DNA of 64,000 nt from Ruminococcaceae bacterium AM07-15 (GTDB lineage Bacteria > Bacillota > Clostridia > Oscillospirales > Butyricicoccaceae), in NCBI GenBank assembly GCA_003477405.1, contig QUDE01000008.1, positions 73,909-137,908 of the forward strand. Reading direction: 5' to 3'. Within the stretch, counting starts at the first letter, position 1. Each line of letters starts with the position of its first letter. Below, in pieces: positions 43,297 through 52,029 of the stretch. The notes beneath the pieces were generated by a model, which saw nothing but the letters and a program-made list of their open reading frames with translations, ran no database searches and was not told the DNA's origin. Position numbers and translations under genes: made by a program.

Positions 43297-43878
43297 ATGT
43301 ACCATATCCACAGCGACAAGCGGGTGAACCAATCGGTGGAATCCATCGGGAAGGCTCTGCACCAGCTGATCGCCGCCACCCCTTACCGTCAGATCTCGGT
43401 GACCGCTCTGGCCAAGGAGGCCGGAGTGAGCAAAGCCACCTTTTACCGCAGCTTTGACACCATCGACGATGTGCTCCGCTATGAAACCGACCAGGCCGTG
43501 GAGCAGATGATCGCCTATATGATGAATCAGCGGGCTCTGCGGCAGGCCACCGGGGAAATGGGGTTTTTCCACGCCTTTTTTCTCTTCTGGACGGCTCACT
43601 CCCAGGCCGCGGAAGTGCTGATGGCCACAGGCACCACCAATCTGCTCACCGATGCCTTTGCCCGGGCCCTTCACCGCAACATGGAATTTTTCCGCCGCCA
43701 TATTCATATAGACGACAAAGCCGCTCCCTATTTTATCGCCACCCGGGCCGCCACACTGTCGGCGGTGCTGGTGTGCTGGCTGGAGGAAAAACCCCGCACC
43801 CATCCCGATGAGATGCCTGCCATCATGGCCCAGCTCATCCGTCCCCAGGGGCATCCTCTTTGCCCCACTCATCTTTGA
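43297..43878 (+). CDS. TetR/AcrR family transcriptional regulator
   Basis: A 193-residue regulator. The N-terminal helix-turn-helix (about residues 12-58) reads QISVTALAKEAGVSKATFY, a classic TetR recognition segment. The C-terminal domain resembles TetR_C ligand domains, with a final Pro-rich tail. The ATG at 43297 follows GGAGGGAG. It lies directly before the two ABC exporter genes in the same direction, so it most likely represses them and itself until a transported compound binds. Confidence 0.9.
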   Translation: MYHIHSDKRVNQSVESIGKALHQLIAATPYRQISVTALAKEAGVSKATFYRSFDTIDDVLRYETDQAVEQMIAYMMNQRALRQATGEMGFFHAFFLFWTAHSQAAEVLMATGTTNLLTDAFARALHRNMEFFRRHIHIDDKAAPYFIATRAATLSAVLVCWLEEKPRTHPDEMPAIMAQLIRPQGHPLCPTHL

Positions 43879-43901
43879 ACTCTGCCTTCTGGAGGAATAC
43901 C

Positions 43902-45641
43902 ATGCTCAAGCTATTGACACATTTAAAACGCTATGTCGGCTGGATGCTGCTGGCCTTCGCCCTGCTCTTCGGCCAGGCCATGGCCGAGCTGGCCCTGCCC
44001 GATTATATGTCCTCTCTGGTTTCCCAGGGTGTGGCCGTGGGCGATATGGGCTATGTGCTGCAAAAGGGCGCTGTCATGCTGCTCATCGCCCTGGCCAGCG
44101 CCGTATGCGCCATTCTGGTGGGCCTTCTGGCCGCCCGCATCGGCTCGGGGGTGGCCCGGGACCTGCGAGGACAGGTCTTCGACAAGGTCACTTCCTTTTC
44201 CAACCCGGAATTTGACCGTTTTTCGGTTTCTTCCCTCATCACCCGTTCCACCAACGACATCACCCAGATCCAGATGTTCTGCACTGTGATGATCCGCCTG
44301 GTGTTCTATGCTCCCATCATGGGCGTGGGCGGCATTCTGCGGGCCCAGGCCAAAAGCAGCAATATGCCCGGCATGACGGTCACCATCGCCGTGAGCATCC
44401 TGGTGATGCTCCTTTTGATCGGCACTCTGATGGCCATCGTCATCCCCCGGTTCAAAAAGGCCCAGAAACTGCTGGACCGGCTGAATCTGGTATCCCGGGA
44501 GCGGCTCAGCGGCCTGTTGGTCATCCGGGCCTTCGGCACTGAGGGCTATGAGGAAGAGCGCTTTGACAACGCCAACCGGGACCTGACAAAAAACCACCTC
44601 TTTGTCAACCGCACCATCTCCCTGATGATGCCTGTGATGACCATGGTGATGAACGGCGTCTCCCTGGCCGTGGTGTGGATCGCCTCTCTCACCGCCTCTA
44701 ACATCGCCGATGTGGGCAATATGATGGCCTTTATGCAGTATGCCATTCAGATCATCATGAGCTTTATGATGATCGCTCTGGTCTTTGTCATTCTGCCCCG
44801 GGCCTCGGTGTCGGCCAACCGGATCTGCGAAGTACTGGAAAGCCCGGTGGACATCAAAAACCCGGAGAAACCCCAGGTGCTTCCTCTTCACGACCCCTGC
44901 CCTGTCACATTCGACCATGTGTCCTTCCGTTATCCCGGCGCGCCGGGAGATGTGCTGACCGACATCTCCTTTACCGCAAACCCCGGTGAGACCACCGCCT
45001 TCATCGGCAGCACCGGCTCGGGCAAAACCACCCTCATCAGCCTGATTCCCCGGCTGTACGATGTGAGCGAAGGCAAGGTGACCATCGGCGGCACCGATGT
45101 GCGGAATCTGAATCTCCACCACCTCCACGAGCTGATCTCCTTTGTTCCCCAGAAGGGCGTTCTTTTCAGCGGCACCATCCAAAGCAACATCCGCTATGGC
45201 GCCCCGGACATTTCCCAGGAGCAGGTGGAAAAGGCGGCCGGTATCGCCCAGGCCACAGAATTCATCCAGGAAAAACCCAAGGGTTATGAGGACCCGGTGG
45301 CCCAAGGGGGCTCCAATGTGTCCGGCGGCCAGAAACAGCGCTTGTCCATCGCCCGTGCCCTGGCCAAGCAAGCCCCGGTACTGATTTTCGACGACAGCTT
45401 TTCCGCCCTGGACTTCAAGACCGACGCTGCCTTGCGCCGGGCCCTGGCCCAGGAGACCAAGGGACGCACCACTCTCATCGTGGCCCAGCGGGTGAGCACC
45501 ATTATGAATGCCGACCAGATCATCGTGCTGGAAGACGGGAAGATCGTGGGCAAGGGCACTCACAAAGAGCTGCTCAAAACCTGCAAGGTCTATGAAGAAA
45601 TCGCCCGTTCCCAGCTTTCCGAGGAGGAGATCGCTCAATGA
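43902..45641 (+). CDS. ABC exporter half-transporter, degenerate-site subunit
   Basis: A 579-residue exporter half: six membrane helices (residues 1 to about 310) then an ATPase domain. Walker A GSTGSGKTTL and signature SGGQKQR are intact. The catalytic Glu after Walker B is Asp (LIFDDSFSALD) and the H-loop His is Gln (VAQRVST). These changes mark the non-hydrolysing half of heterodimeric multidrug exporters such as BmrC or TM287. The ATG at 43902 follows TGGAGGAATACC. It overlaps its partner gene by 4 bp. Confidence 0.93.
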   Translation: MLKLLTHLKRYVGWMLLAFALLFGQAMAELALPDYMSSLVSQGVAVGDMGYVLQKGAVMLLIALASAVCAILVGLLAARIGSGVARDLRGQVFDKVTSFSNPEFDRFSVSSLITRSTNDITQIQMFCTVMIRLVFYAPIMGVGGILRAQAKSSNMPGMTVTIAVSILVMLLLIGTLMAIVIPRFKKAQKLLDRLNLVSRERLSGLLVIRAFGTEGYEEERFDNANRDLTKNHLFVNRTISLMMPVMTMVMNGVSLAVVWIASLTASNIADVGNMMAFMQYAIQIIMSFMMIALVFVILPRASVSANRICEVLESPVDIKNPEKPQVLPLHDPCPVTFDHVSFRYPGAPGDVLTDISFTANPGETTAFIGSTGSGKTTLISLIPRLYDVSEGKVTIGGTDVRNLNLHHLHELISFVPQKGVLFSGTIQSNIRYGAPDISQEQVEKAAGIAQATEFIQEKPKGYEDPVAQGGSNVSGGQKQRLSIARALAKQAPVLIFDDSFSALDFKTDAALRRALAQETKGRTTLIVAQRVSTIMNADQIIVLEDGKIVGKGTHKELLKTCKVYEEIARSQLSEEEIAQ

Positions 45642-47851
45642 ACCAGAACCAAACATCCCGACCGCCCATGGGTGGCGGGCCTATGGGCCACGGTCCCCGG
45701 GGCATGATGATCCCCGGCGGCAAAGCCCGGGATTTCAAAGGCACTTTGCAAAAAACCATCCGTTTCATGCGTTCCAGTGTGCCGGTGATCCTGCTGGCCT
45801 TCTTGCTGGCCATCGGCAGCGTCATCCTCACGCTGAATATCCCCAAGGTGCTGGGCAACGCCACCGACGAGATCATGGTGGGACTGATGAAGCGCAATGT
45901 CTATGACACCATCATGGACACCCAAAAGGCCATGGAAGGGCTGGGAAAAGCCCTTGCAGACATTCCGCCCCAGCAAATGGCCGCCCTGGCTCAGGATGAA
46001 AACGCCACCCTGGGCACTCTGATGGAGCAGGGCCTCCTGCCCGAAGATGCTCTCCAAGGCCTGGACAAAAATCTTCGCCAGACCCTTTCGGCCCTTCCCC
46101 TTTCCCAGCTGAGCCAGATGGGCCAAAGCGGGCAGAGTCAATCCTTTGAAACCATCGGTGACTACCTTTCCTCCATGGAAGACGGTCAGTCCATCATCGA
46201 AAACATCCCGCCTCAATACCAGGATGAACTTCTCACGACCAGTCTCCAAAGCCGCCCCGGCATCGACCAGGAGGCTGTGGGACACATCATCATGGTGCTC
46301 ATTGTGCTGATTTTGCTGGGAGCCATTCTGGGCTATCTGCAAAACTTCCTGATGAGCGGCGTGGCCCAGAAGGTCTCCTACCAGCTGCGGGATCAGATCA
46401 ACAAAAAAATGAACCGCCTGCCTTTGTCCTTTTATGACAAGACCACCCACGGCGAAACCCTCAGTCTGATCTCCAACGATGTGGACACCGTCTCCACCAC
46501 CCTGAACCAGAGCCTGACCCAGATGATCACCGCCATCACCACCCTGCTGGGTGTTCTTGTGATGATGTTCTCCATCAGCGGATGGATGACCCTGACCAGC
46601 CTGATCACCCTGCCTCTGTCCTTCCTCATCATCTCCCTGGTGGTTCGCCGCAGCCAGCGGCACTTCCGGGCCCAGCAGGAATACCTGGGCCATGTAAACG
46701 GCCACATCGAAGAGATGTACAGCGGCCACAATGTGGTGCGGCTGTTCAACGGGGAAGAGCGCAGCCGGGAAACCTTCCATCAGATGAACAAAAAGCTCTA
46801 TGCCGCCGGCTGGCGCAGCCAGTTCCTGTCCGGCCTGATGCAGCCGGTGCTCAGCTTTGTGAGCAATCTGGGCTATGTGGCCGTGTGCGTGCTGGGCGGT
46901 TATCTCACCATCCATGGCCGGATCACCATCGGTGATATCCAGTCCTTTATTCAATATGTGCGCCGGTTCAATCAGCCGGTGATGCAGTCGGCCCAGATCA
47001 TGAACACCCTCCAGTCCACCGTGGCCGCAGCCGAGCGGGTCTTCACCTTCCTGGAGCAGCCGGAAGAAGCCGACGACGGCAAAGCCAAGCTGCCGGCCGA
47101 AGGGGTGCGGGGCGATGTGACCTTTGACCATGTGGATTTCGGTTACACCCCGGAAAAGACCATCATCCACGATTTTTCCACCCATGTGAAAGACGGCCAG
47201 CGCATCGCCATCGTCGGCCCCACCGGCGCCGGAAAGACCACCATCGTCAAACTGCTGATGCACTTCTATGAACTGAACTCCGGCCGCATTCTGCTGGACG
47301 GGGTGGACATCAAGGATCTGCCCCGAGGCGTTCTGCGCAGCCAGATCGGCATGGTTCTCCAGGATACCTGGCTCTTCAATGGCACCATCCGGGATAATAT
47401 CCGCTATGGCCGTCTGGATGCCACCGATGAAGAGGTGGAGAAGGCTGCCCGCATGGCTTGTGCCGACCACTTTATCCGCACCCTGCCGGGAGGCTATGAC
47501 TTTGTGCTCAATGAGGAAGCCAGCAATGTGTCCCACGGCCAGAAACAGCTTTTGACCATTGCCCGGGCCATTCTGGCCGACCCGGCGGTGCTGATTCTGG
47601 ACGAGGCCACCTCCTCGGTGGATACCCGCACCGAGGTACTCATTCAGCAGGCCATGAACCGGCTGATGCAGGGCCGCACCAGCTTCATCATTGCCCACCG
47701 CCTGTCCACCATCCGGGATGCCGACCGCATTCTGGTGCTGCGGGAAGGGGACATTGTGGAGCAGGGCACCCACGAAGAGCTGCTGGAAAAAGGCGGCTTC
47801 TATGCAAACCTGTATAACAGCCAGTTTGAACCCACCGAAGAAGCGGTATAA
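45638..47851 (+). CDS. ABC exporter half-transporter, catalytic subunit with extracytoplasmic insertion
   Basis: A 737-residue partner of the preceding gene. A Gly/Met/Pro-rich N-terminus (1-30) precedes the first membrane helix. About 120 extra residues (about 85-205) between helices 1 and 2 are predicted to lie outside the membrane, as in BmrD-like subunits. The ATPase domain has Walker A GPTGAGKTTI, intact catalytic Glu (LILDEATSSVD) and H-loop His (IIAHRLST), but the signature is SHGQKQ instead of SGGQ. Pairing places that altered signature opposite the degenerate Walker B of the partner. Likely multidrug or peptide/lipid export; substrate unknown. Confidence 0.93.
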   Translation: MNQNQTSRPPMGGGPMGHGPRGMMIPGGKARDFKGTLQKTIRFMRSSVPVILLAFLLAIGSVILTLNIPKVLGNATDEIMVGLMKRNVYDTIMDTQKAMEGLGKALADIPPQQMAALAQDENATLGTLMEQGLLPEDALQGLDKNLRQTLSALPLSQLSQMGQSGQSQSFETIGDYLSSMEDGQSIIENIPPQYQDELLTTSLQSRPGIDQEAVGHIIMVLIVLILLGAILGYLQNFLMSGVAQKVSYQLRDQINKKMNRLPLSFYDKTTHGETLSLISNDVDTVSTTLNQSLTQMITAITTLLGVLVMMFSISGWMTLTSLITLPLSFLIISLVVRRSQRHFRAQQEYLGHVNGHIEEMYSGHNVVRLFNGEERSRETFHQMNKKLYAAGWRSQFLSGLMQPVLSFVSNLGYVAVCVLGGYLTIHGRITIGDIQSFIQYVRRFNQPVMQSAQIMNTLQSTVAAAERVFTFLEQPEEADDGKAKLPAEGVRGDVTFDHVDFGYTPEKTIIHDFSTHVKDGQRIAIVGPTGAGKTTIVKLLMHFYELNSGRILLDGVDIKDLPRGVLRSQIGMVLQDTWLFNGTIRDNIRYGRLDATDEEVEKAARMACADHFIRTLPGGYDFVLNEEASNVSHGQKQLLTIARAILADPAVLILDEATSSVDTRTEVLIQQAMNRLMQGRTSFIIAHRLSTIRDADRILVLREGDIVEQGTHEELLEKGGFYANLYNSQFEPTEEAV

Positions 47852-47852
47852 C

Positions 47853-47887
47853 AAAAAAGCAGGAGCCTTTGGCTCCTGCTTTTTTTA
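47853..47887. terminator. Bidirectional terminator after the ABC exporter
   Basis: A-tract, GCAGGAGCC (47859-47867), TTT loop, GGCTCCTGC (47871-47879), T8 tract. The distal tract overlaps the stop codon of the small convergent gene. Confidence 0.92.
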
Positions 47888-48082
47888 TGGCCGCGTGGGG
47901 TACCGGGGCTGCATGGCCCGGTATTGCCGCATCTCCACGGCGCACTGATCCATATAATGATCCAGATATCGTTTTTGGGCCTGACGCCTTTCCTTCTGTT
48001 CCTGCTGGAATCGTTTCCAATAAGGACAACTTTTGTGGCATCCGCTGTAATAGGCCGCGCAGATAACCTGACAGGGAAGCAT
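47885..48082 (-). CDS. Small cysteine-rich hypothetical protein
   Basis: A 65-residue protein. The ATG at 48082 has GGAG 8-9 bases upstream. Cysteines at the N-terminus (MLPCQVICAAYYSGCHKSCP, four in 17 residues) could form a metal site; the rest is Gln/Arg/Tyr-rich and helical, with one more Cys. Family not recognised. The stop lies in the T-tract of the terminator it shares with the ABC operon. Moderate confidence because it is short. Confidence 0.55.
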   Translation of the reverse strand: MLPCQVICAAYYSGCHKSCPYWKRFQQEQKERRQAQKRYLDHYMDQCAVEMRQYRAMQPRYPTRP

Positions 48083-48193
48083 TGGTATCACTCCATTTCG
48101 GTCGCTTGCAGGATGATCACATTATACTCCCCTTTCTGTCACCGACCCATTTGCTTTGGGTAAAAAGCATATAAAACCTTCTCCCAAGGAACA

Positions 48194-48221
48194 TTGACTT
48201 TGTATATTATTGTGTTATTAT
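48194..48221 (+). promoter_or_regulatory. Promoter of the lipoprotein gene
   Basis: TTGACT (48194-48199), 16 bases, TATTAT (48216-48221) in a very AT-rich stretch. Confidence 0.65.
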
Positions 48222-48257
48222 AAATATAATCAATCCCTTCGAAAGGAGCCGATCTCA

Positions 48258-48938
48258 ATGAAACAGCTTTCACGCCTTGCTGCTCTGACTCTGTCCCTTG
48301 TGCTTCTGGCCTCCTGCGCAGCCGCTCCGGAGGAGCAGAAAACAAACAAAAAAGAAGAAGATGTGACGGTATACGCCTATCCCGATGTGTCCCTGTCTTC
48401 CTCTCTGCGCACCATGACGGAAAAAGCAGACGCCGTGGTTTTGGGTACTTACAAAAAGGCGCTGGACGCCGAAAAAGGCGATTCTCCCAATCTGGATTCC
48501 CAAAGCCGGGATTACTCCTTCCAGGTAAAGCAAGTGCTGAAAGGGGAAGATGTGCCCAAGACCATTACGGTGAGCAAGGAGTATTCCATCCGGATGACCC
48601 ACCAGGCCGAAGGGCAGGACATCCCCTACCAGATGCCGGTCTATACCTTCACAGAACCGCAAATGGGAGAAACCTATCTGCTTTTCCTGAAAGAAGGTCA
48701 GAAAACCTACTCCCTCAGCAGCGAACCAGGCGAAGTGCGGAAGGACGGAAAGGAAGCCTGTCTTTCCTCCCATTTCTTCAGTGAGGACCCGGGAACTCTC
48801 CCCACCCTCAACGCCCAGGCCGAAACCGACAGCACAGTTTACCATATCGCCGTCCAATCCGGTGACCAGCAGAAAAAGGACTTTCTCTCCGGTATGGACT
48901 GGGAGGAAGTGGTGGAGGAAGTCCAGTCTCTGGCCTGA
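48258..48938 (+). CDS. Putative lipoprotein of unknown function
   Basis: A 226-residue exported lipoprotein: signal peptide MKQLSRLAALTLSLVLLASC with the lipobox LASC, then a charged linker and a beta-rich domain. The segments ADAVVLGTYKKAL, YSFQVKQVLKG and GETYLLFLKEG resemble a surface domain seen in many Firmicute proteins without assigned function. The ATG at 48258 follows CGAAAGGAGCC. Monocistronic, bounded by its own promoter and the terminator at 48969. Confidence 0.82.
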   Translation: MKQLSRLAALTLSLVLLASCAAAPEEQKTNKKEEDVTVYAYPDVSLSSSLRTMTEKADAVVLGTYKKALDAEKGDSPNLDSQSRDYSFQVKQVLKGEDVPKTITVSKEYSIRMTHQAEGQDIPYQMPVYTFTEPQMGETYLLFLKEGQKTYSLSSEPGEVRKDGKEACLSSHFFSEDPGTLPTLNAQAETDSTVYHIAVQSGDQQKKDFLSGMDWEEVVEEVQSLA

Positions 48939-48968
48939 TCCGCTCTCAACGCCATAAAAATGCCTTGT

Positions 48969-49005
48969 AAAAAATCCCTGCGGAATGATTCCACAGGGAT
49001 TTTTC
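48969..49005. terminator. Bidirectional terminator of the lipoprotein gene and the pyr operon
   Basis: AAAAATCCCTG (48970-48980) pairs with CAGGGATTTTT (48994-49004), with a shorter inner stem GGAAT/ATTCC. It lies between convergent units. Confidence 0.85.
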
Positions 49006-49028
49006 TAGTTTCTGTCTGTATTTTGTTT

Positions 49029-49670
49029 TTACAGGTCCATCCAACCGCTGTCAGAGGGATTTTTCTGGAAAGCTTGCAGCTTCTTCACATCTTCTGCCTT
49101 GATGTAGTCCTGCTCCACAGCCACTTCCACCAGTGCGTCGTAATTGGAAAGGGACACATTTTTCACCTGGGCCTCCTGCATCCGGTCGATGCCCTTCTGC
49201 AGGCCATAGGTGAAGATGGAAGCAATGCCCAGAACCTCGGCGCCCACTTCCCGCAGCACATTGACCACTTCGATGACAGAGCCGCCGGTGGAGATCAGAT
49301 CTTCCACCACAACCACTTTCTGGCCCTTTTCCACCTTACCTTCGATCTGGTTGTTCCGGCCATGGTCCTTGGCGCTGGAGCGCACATAGCACATGGGCAG
49401 ACCCAGAATGTCGGCCACCAGAGCGGCGTGAGCAATACCAGCGGTGCTGGTGCCCGCCACCACTTCGCAGTCGGGATAATGCTTGCGGATGTTCTCTGCC
49501 AGACCCTGCTCCACCTGATTCCGGATATGGGGATAGGACAGAGTCAGCCGGTTATCGCAGTAAATGGGGGATTTGATGCCGCTGGCCCAGGTAAAGGGCT
49601 CCTGGGGACGCAGGAACACGGCCTTGATCTCCAGCAGGCAGGACGCGATCTTCTTTTCCATGTTTTCCAT
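49029..49670 (-). CDS. pyrE: Orotate phosphoribosyltransferase
   Basis: A 213-residue enzyme that joins orotate and PRPP to give OMP. The PRPP-binding motif [13 protein letters not shown] and the earlier segment [20 protein letters not shown] are clear. AGGAGG precedes the ATG. It is the last gene of the pyrimidine operon and follows pyrF by 12 bases. Confidence 0.96.
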   Translation of the reverse strand: MENMEKKIASCLLEIKAVFLRPQEPFTWASGIKSPIYCDNRLTLSYPHIRNQVEQGLAENIRKHYPDCEVVAGTSTAGIAHAALVADILGLPMCYVRSSAKDHGRNNQIEGKVEKGQKVVVVEDLISTGGSVIEVVNVLREVGAEVLGIASIFTYGLQKGIDRMQEAQVKNVSLSNYDALVEVAVEQDYIKAEDVKKLQAFQKNPSDSGWMDL

Positions 49671-49682
49671 GATATTTCCTCC

Positions 49683-50390
49683 TTATTCTCCCAAAAAGTC
49701 CCGCAGCACCCGGCGATAGGCTTCCACCGGGTCCTGTGCCTTGGTGATGGGACGGCCCACCACGATATAGTCGGTGCCGATCTCCCGGGCCTTCTGGGGT
49801 GTGGTGATCCGGGACTGGTCTCCCACATCGCCGTCAGGATACCGGATGCCCGGGGTGACTGTGCGGAAGGATGTACCGCAGGCCTTCTTCACAATGCCCG
49901 CTTCCAGGGGAGAGCAGACCACGCCGTCCAGACCGGCCTGCTGGGTGTTCCGGGCATAGTGAGCCACTGTCTCTTCAATGGTGTTGGGGATGAGCAGTTC
50001 TTTCTGCATCCGCTCCTGAGAGGTGCTGGTCAGCTGGGTGACAGCGATGAGCATGGGCACTTCTCCCTGTGCGCCCTCGGCCAGGCCCTCTTTGGCGGCC
50101 CGCATCATGTCGATGGTGCCGGCGGCGTGCACATTGGTCATGTTGACTCCCAGCTTGGCCAGGTTGCGCATGGCCTTGTTCACGGTGTTGGGGATATCGT
50201 GGAGCTTCAGATCCAGGAACACATCGTGGCCCATGGCCTTCAGCTTGCGGACAATGTCCGGCCCTTCGCCATAGAACAGCTCCATGCCGATTTTCACAAA
50301 GGGCTTTTCCTCCTTGAACTGGCTGAGGAAATCAAGCGCATCCTGTCCGGTGGGGAAATCGCAGGCGATGATCACATCATGTTTTTTCAT
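49683..50390 (-). CDS. pyrF: Orotidine 5'-phosphate decarboxylase
   Basis: A 235-residue TIM-barrel enzyme making UMP from OMP. The catalytic DxKxxD array is visible as FLDLKLHDIPNTV, with IIACDFPTG at the N-terminus and a phosphate loop near GRPITKAQDP. Size and motifs fit the short group-1 form. It overlaps pyrD by 4 bp. Confidence 0.96.
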   Translation of the reverse strand: MKKHDVIIACDFPTGQDALDFLSQFKEEKPFVKIGMELFYGEGPDIVRKLKAMGHDVFLDLKLHDIPNTVNKAMRNLAKLGVNMTNVHAAGTIDMMRAAKEGLAEGAQGEVPMLIAVTQLTSTSQERMQKELLIPNTIEETVAHYARNTQQAGLDGVVCSPLEAGIVKKACGTSFRTVTPGIRYPDGDVGDQSRITTPQKAREIGTDYIVVGRPITKAQDPVEAYRRVLRDFLGE

Positions 50391-51301
50391 TTCTGAGCCC
50401 TCCCTATGATCTCTTCCAAAGTTTCAATACCGTATTCGTCCATCTTCTTGGACAGTTCTTCAATAATCCGGGGGCAGGCCCAGGGGTCCACCAGGTTCTG
50501 GGCGCCCACCTGCACGGCGGAAGCACCGGCGGAAAGGAATTCCAGCACATCGTCGGCATTCTGGATGCCGCCCACGCCGATCACCGGCACATCCACCGCC
50601 TGGCACACCTGATAGACCATCCGCAGGGCTACCGGCTTGATGGCCGGGCCGGAGAAGCCCGCCATCTTGGTGGAGACGATGGGCTTTCCTGTGCGGGGAT
50701 CGATGCGCATGCCAAACAGGGTGTTAATGAGCACCAGCCCGTCGGCTCCCGCTTCCACCACCGCTTTGGCGATGGCCACAATGTCGGTGACATTGGGAGA
50801 CAGCTTCATATAAACCGGCTTTGTGGTCACTTCCTTCACCGCCCGGCAGACGGTGGCCGCCGCCTGGGGATCGGTGCCGAAGGCCATGCCTCCGTGCTTC
50901 ACATTGGGGCAGCTGATGTTGATCTCCAGAATGCCCATATCCTCTTCCTTGTCAAAAAGGGCGGCGGTATAGGCATAGTCCTCCACCGAAAAGCCGGAGA
51001 TATTGGCGATGGCCTTCTTATGATAGACCTGCCGCAGCTTGGGCAGCTCTTCTTCGATCACCTTGTGCACCCCGGGATTCTGCAAACCGATGGCATTGAG
51101 CAGGCCCATTTCGCACTCGGCGATACGGGGTGTGGGGTTGCCGAAACGGGGATCTTTGGTGGTGCCCTTCAGGCTCATGGAGCCCAGAAGATCCAGATCA
51201 TAATATTTGGCAAACTCATAGCCGAAGCCAAAAGTGCCGCTGGCGGGGATGATGGGGTTATCCAGCTCCCAATCTCCCAGTTTCACAGTCAGTCTGCTCA
51301 T
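50387..51301 (-). CDS. pyrD: Dihydroorotate dehydrogenase B, catalytic subunit
   Basis: A 304-residue FMN enzyme of class 1B, which uses NAD+ through PyrK. The active-site base is the Cys in EINISCPNVKHGGMAFG. FMN-binding segments VIGVGGIQNADDVLEFLSAG and SGTFGFGYEF are visible. It adjoins pyrK with a one-base overlap, as expected for the heterotetramer. Confidence 0.95.
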   Translation of the reverse strand: MSRLTVKLGDWELDNPIIPASGTFGFGYEFAKYYDLDLLGSMSLKGTTKDPRFGNPTPRIAECEMGLLNAIGLQNPGVHKVIEEELPKLRQVYHKKAIANISGFSVEDYAYTAALFDKEEDMGILEINISCPNVKHGGMAFGTDPQAAATVCRAVKEVTTKPVYMKLSPNVTDIVAIAKAVVEAGADGLVLINTLFGMRIDPRTGKPIVSTKMAGFSGPAIKPVALRMVYQVCQAVDVPVIGVGGIQNADDVLEFLSAGASAVQVGAQNLVDPWACPRIIEELSKKMDEYGIETLEEIIGRAQK

Positions 51302-52029
51302 TAAAATTTCACCTCGCTGCTATCCATCACCGGGCCGTCCACACAAATGCGCTTGTTGCCCACCAGAGTTTCGCAGCTGCAGCCCATGCAGGCGCCGAAG
51401 CCGCAGCCCATCCGCTCCTCAAAGGAGAGCTGGCCCGGTCTTCCGCAGGCGTGCACCGCCCGAAGCATGGGCATGGGGCCGCAGGCGAAATAATAATCAT
51501 AGGACAGGTTTTCCATCACATGGGTGACAAATCCCTTTGTCCCCAGGCTGCCGTCCTCGGTGGCTACCTCTACCGGGCAGCCAAGGGCTTTGAATTTTTC
51601 CACATAAAAGGCCTGATTCTTGTTGCCGAAGCCCAGAACGGCGGTGACTTTCTTTCCTTCATACACCATGCGCCGGGCCAGGCCGTAGAGGGGGGGAACC
51701 CCCACCCCTCCGCCAATGAGCAGACTGTGCTCCCCGGCTTTTTTCATATCAAAGCCATTGCCCAGGCCGCAGAGAAGATCCAGCTCTTTTCCCGGCTTCA
51801 TCCCGGCCAGCTGCTGTGTACCCTTGCCCACCACTTTGTAGATCAGAGTGAGGGTGGCGTCGTCCCAATCGCAAATGCTGATGGGGCGGCGCAGATACAG
51901 CCCCTCCAGCTTGATGTTGACGAACTGCCCGGGATTTTCTGCAAAGCTCAGATCCCCCTGGAGCACCATTTCATAGGTGTCCTGGGCGATGCGCCGATTG
52001 CTGACTATTTCATACATACCGTTTGTCAT
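51301..52029 (-). CDS. pyrK: Dihydroorotate dehydrogenase B, electron transfer subunit
   Basis: A 242-residue FAD/2Fe-2S protein passing electrons from PyrD to NAD+. The flavin motif [12 protein letters not shown], the nucleotide loop [14 protein letters not shown] and the iron-sulfur cysteines [11 protein letters not shown] plus a later Cys (RICVDGP) are all present. The ATG at 52029 overlaps the carB stop by 4 bp. Confidence 0.95.
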   Translation of the reverse strand: MTNGMYEIVSNRRIAQDTYEMVLQGDLSFAENPGQFVNIKLEGLYLRRPISICDWDDATLTLIYKVVGKGTQQLAGMKPGKELDLLCGLGNGFDMKKAGEHSLLIGGGVGVPPLYGLARRMVYEGKKVTAVLGFGNKNQAFYVEKFKALGCPVEVATEDGSLGTKGFVTHVMENLSYDYYFACGPMPMLRAVHACGRPGQLSFEERMGCGFGACMGCSCETLVGNKRICVDGPVMDSSEVKF

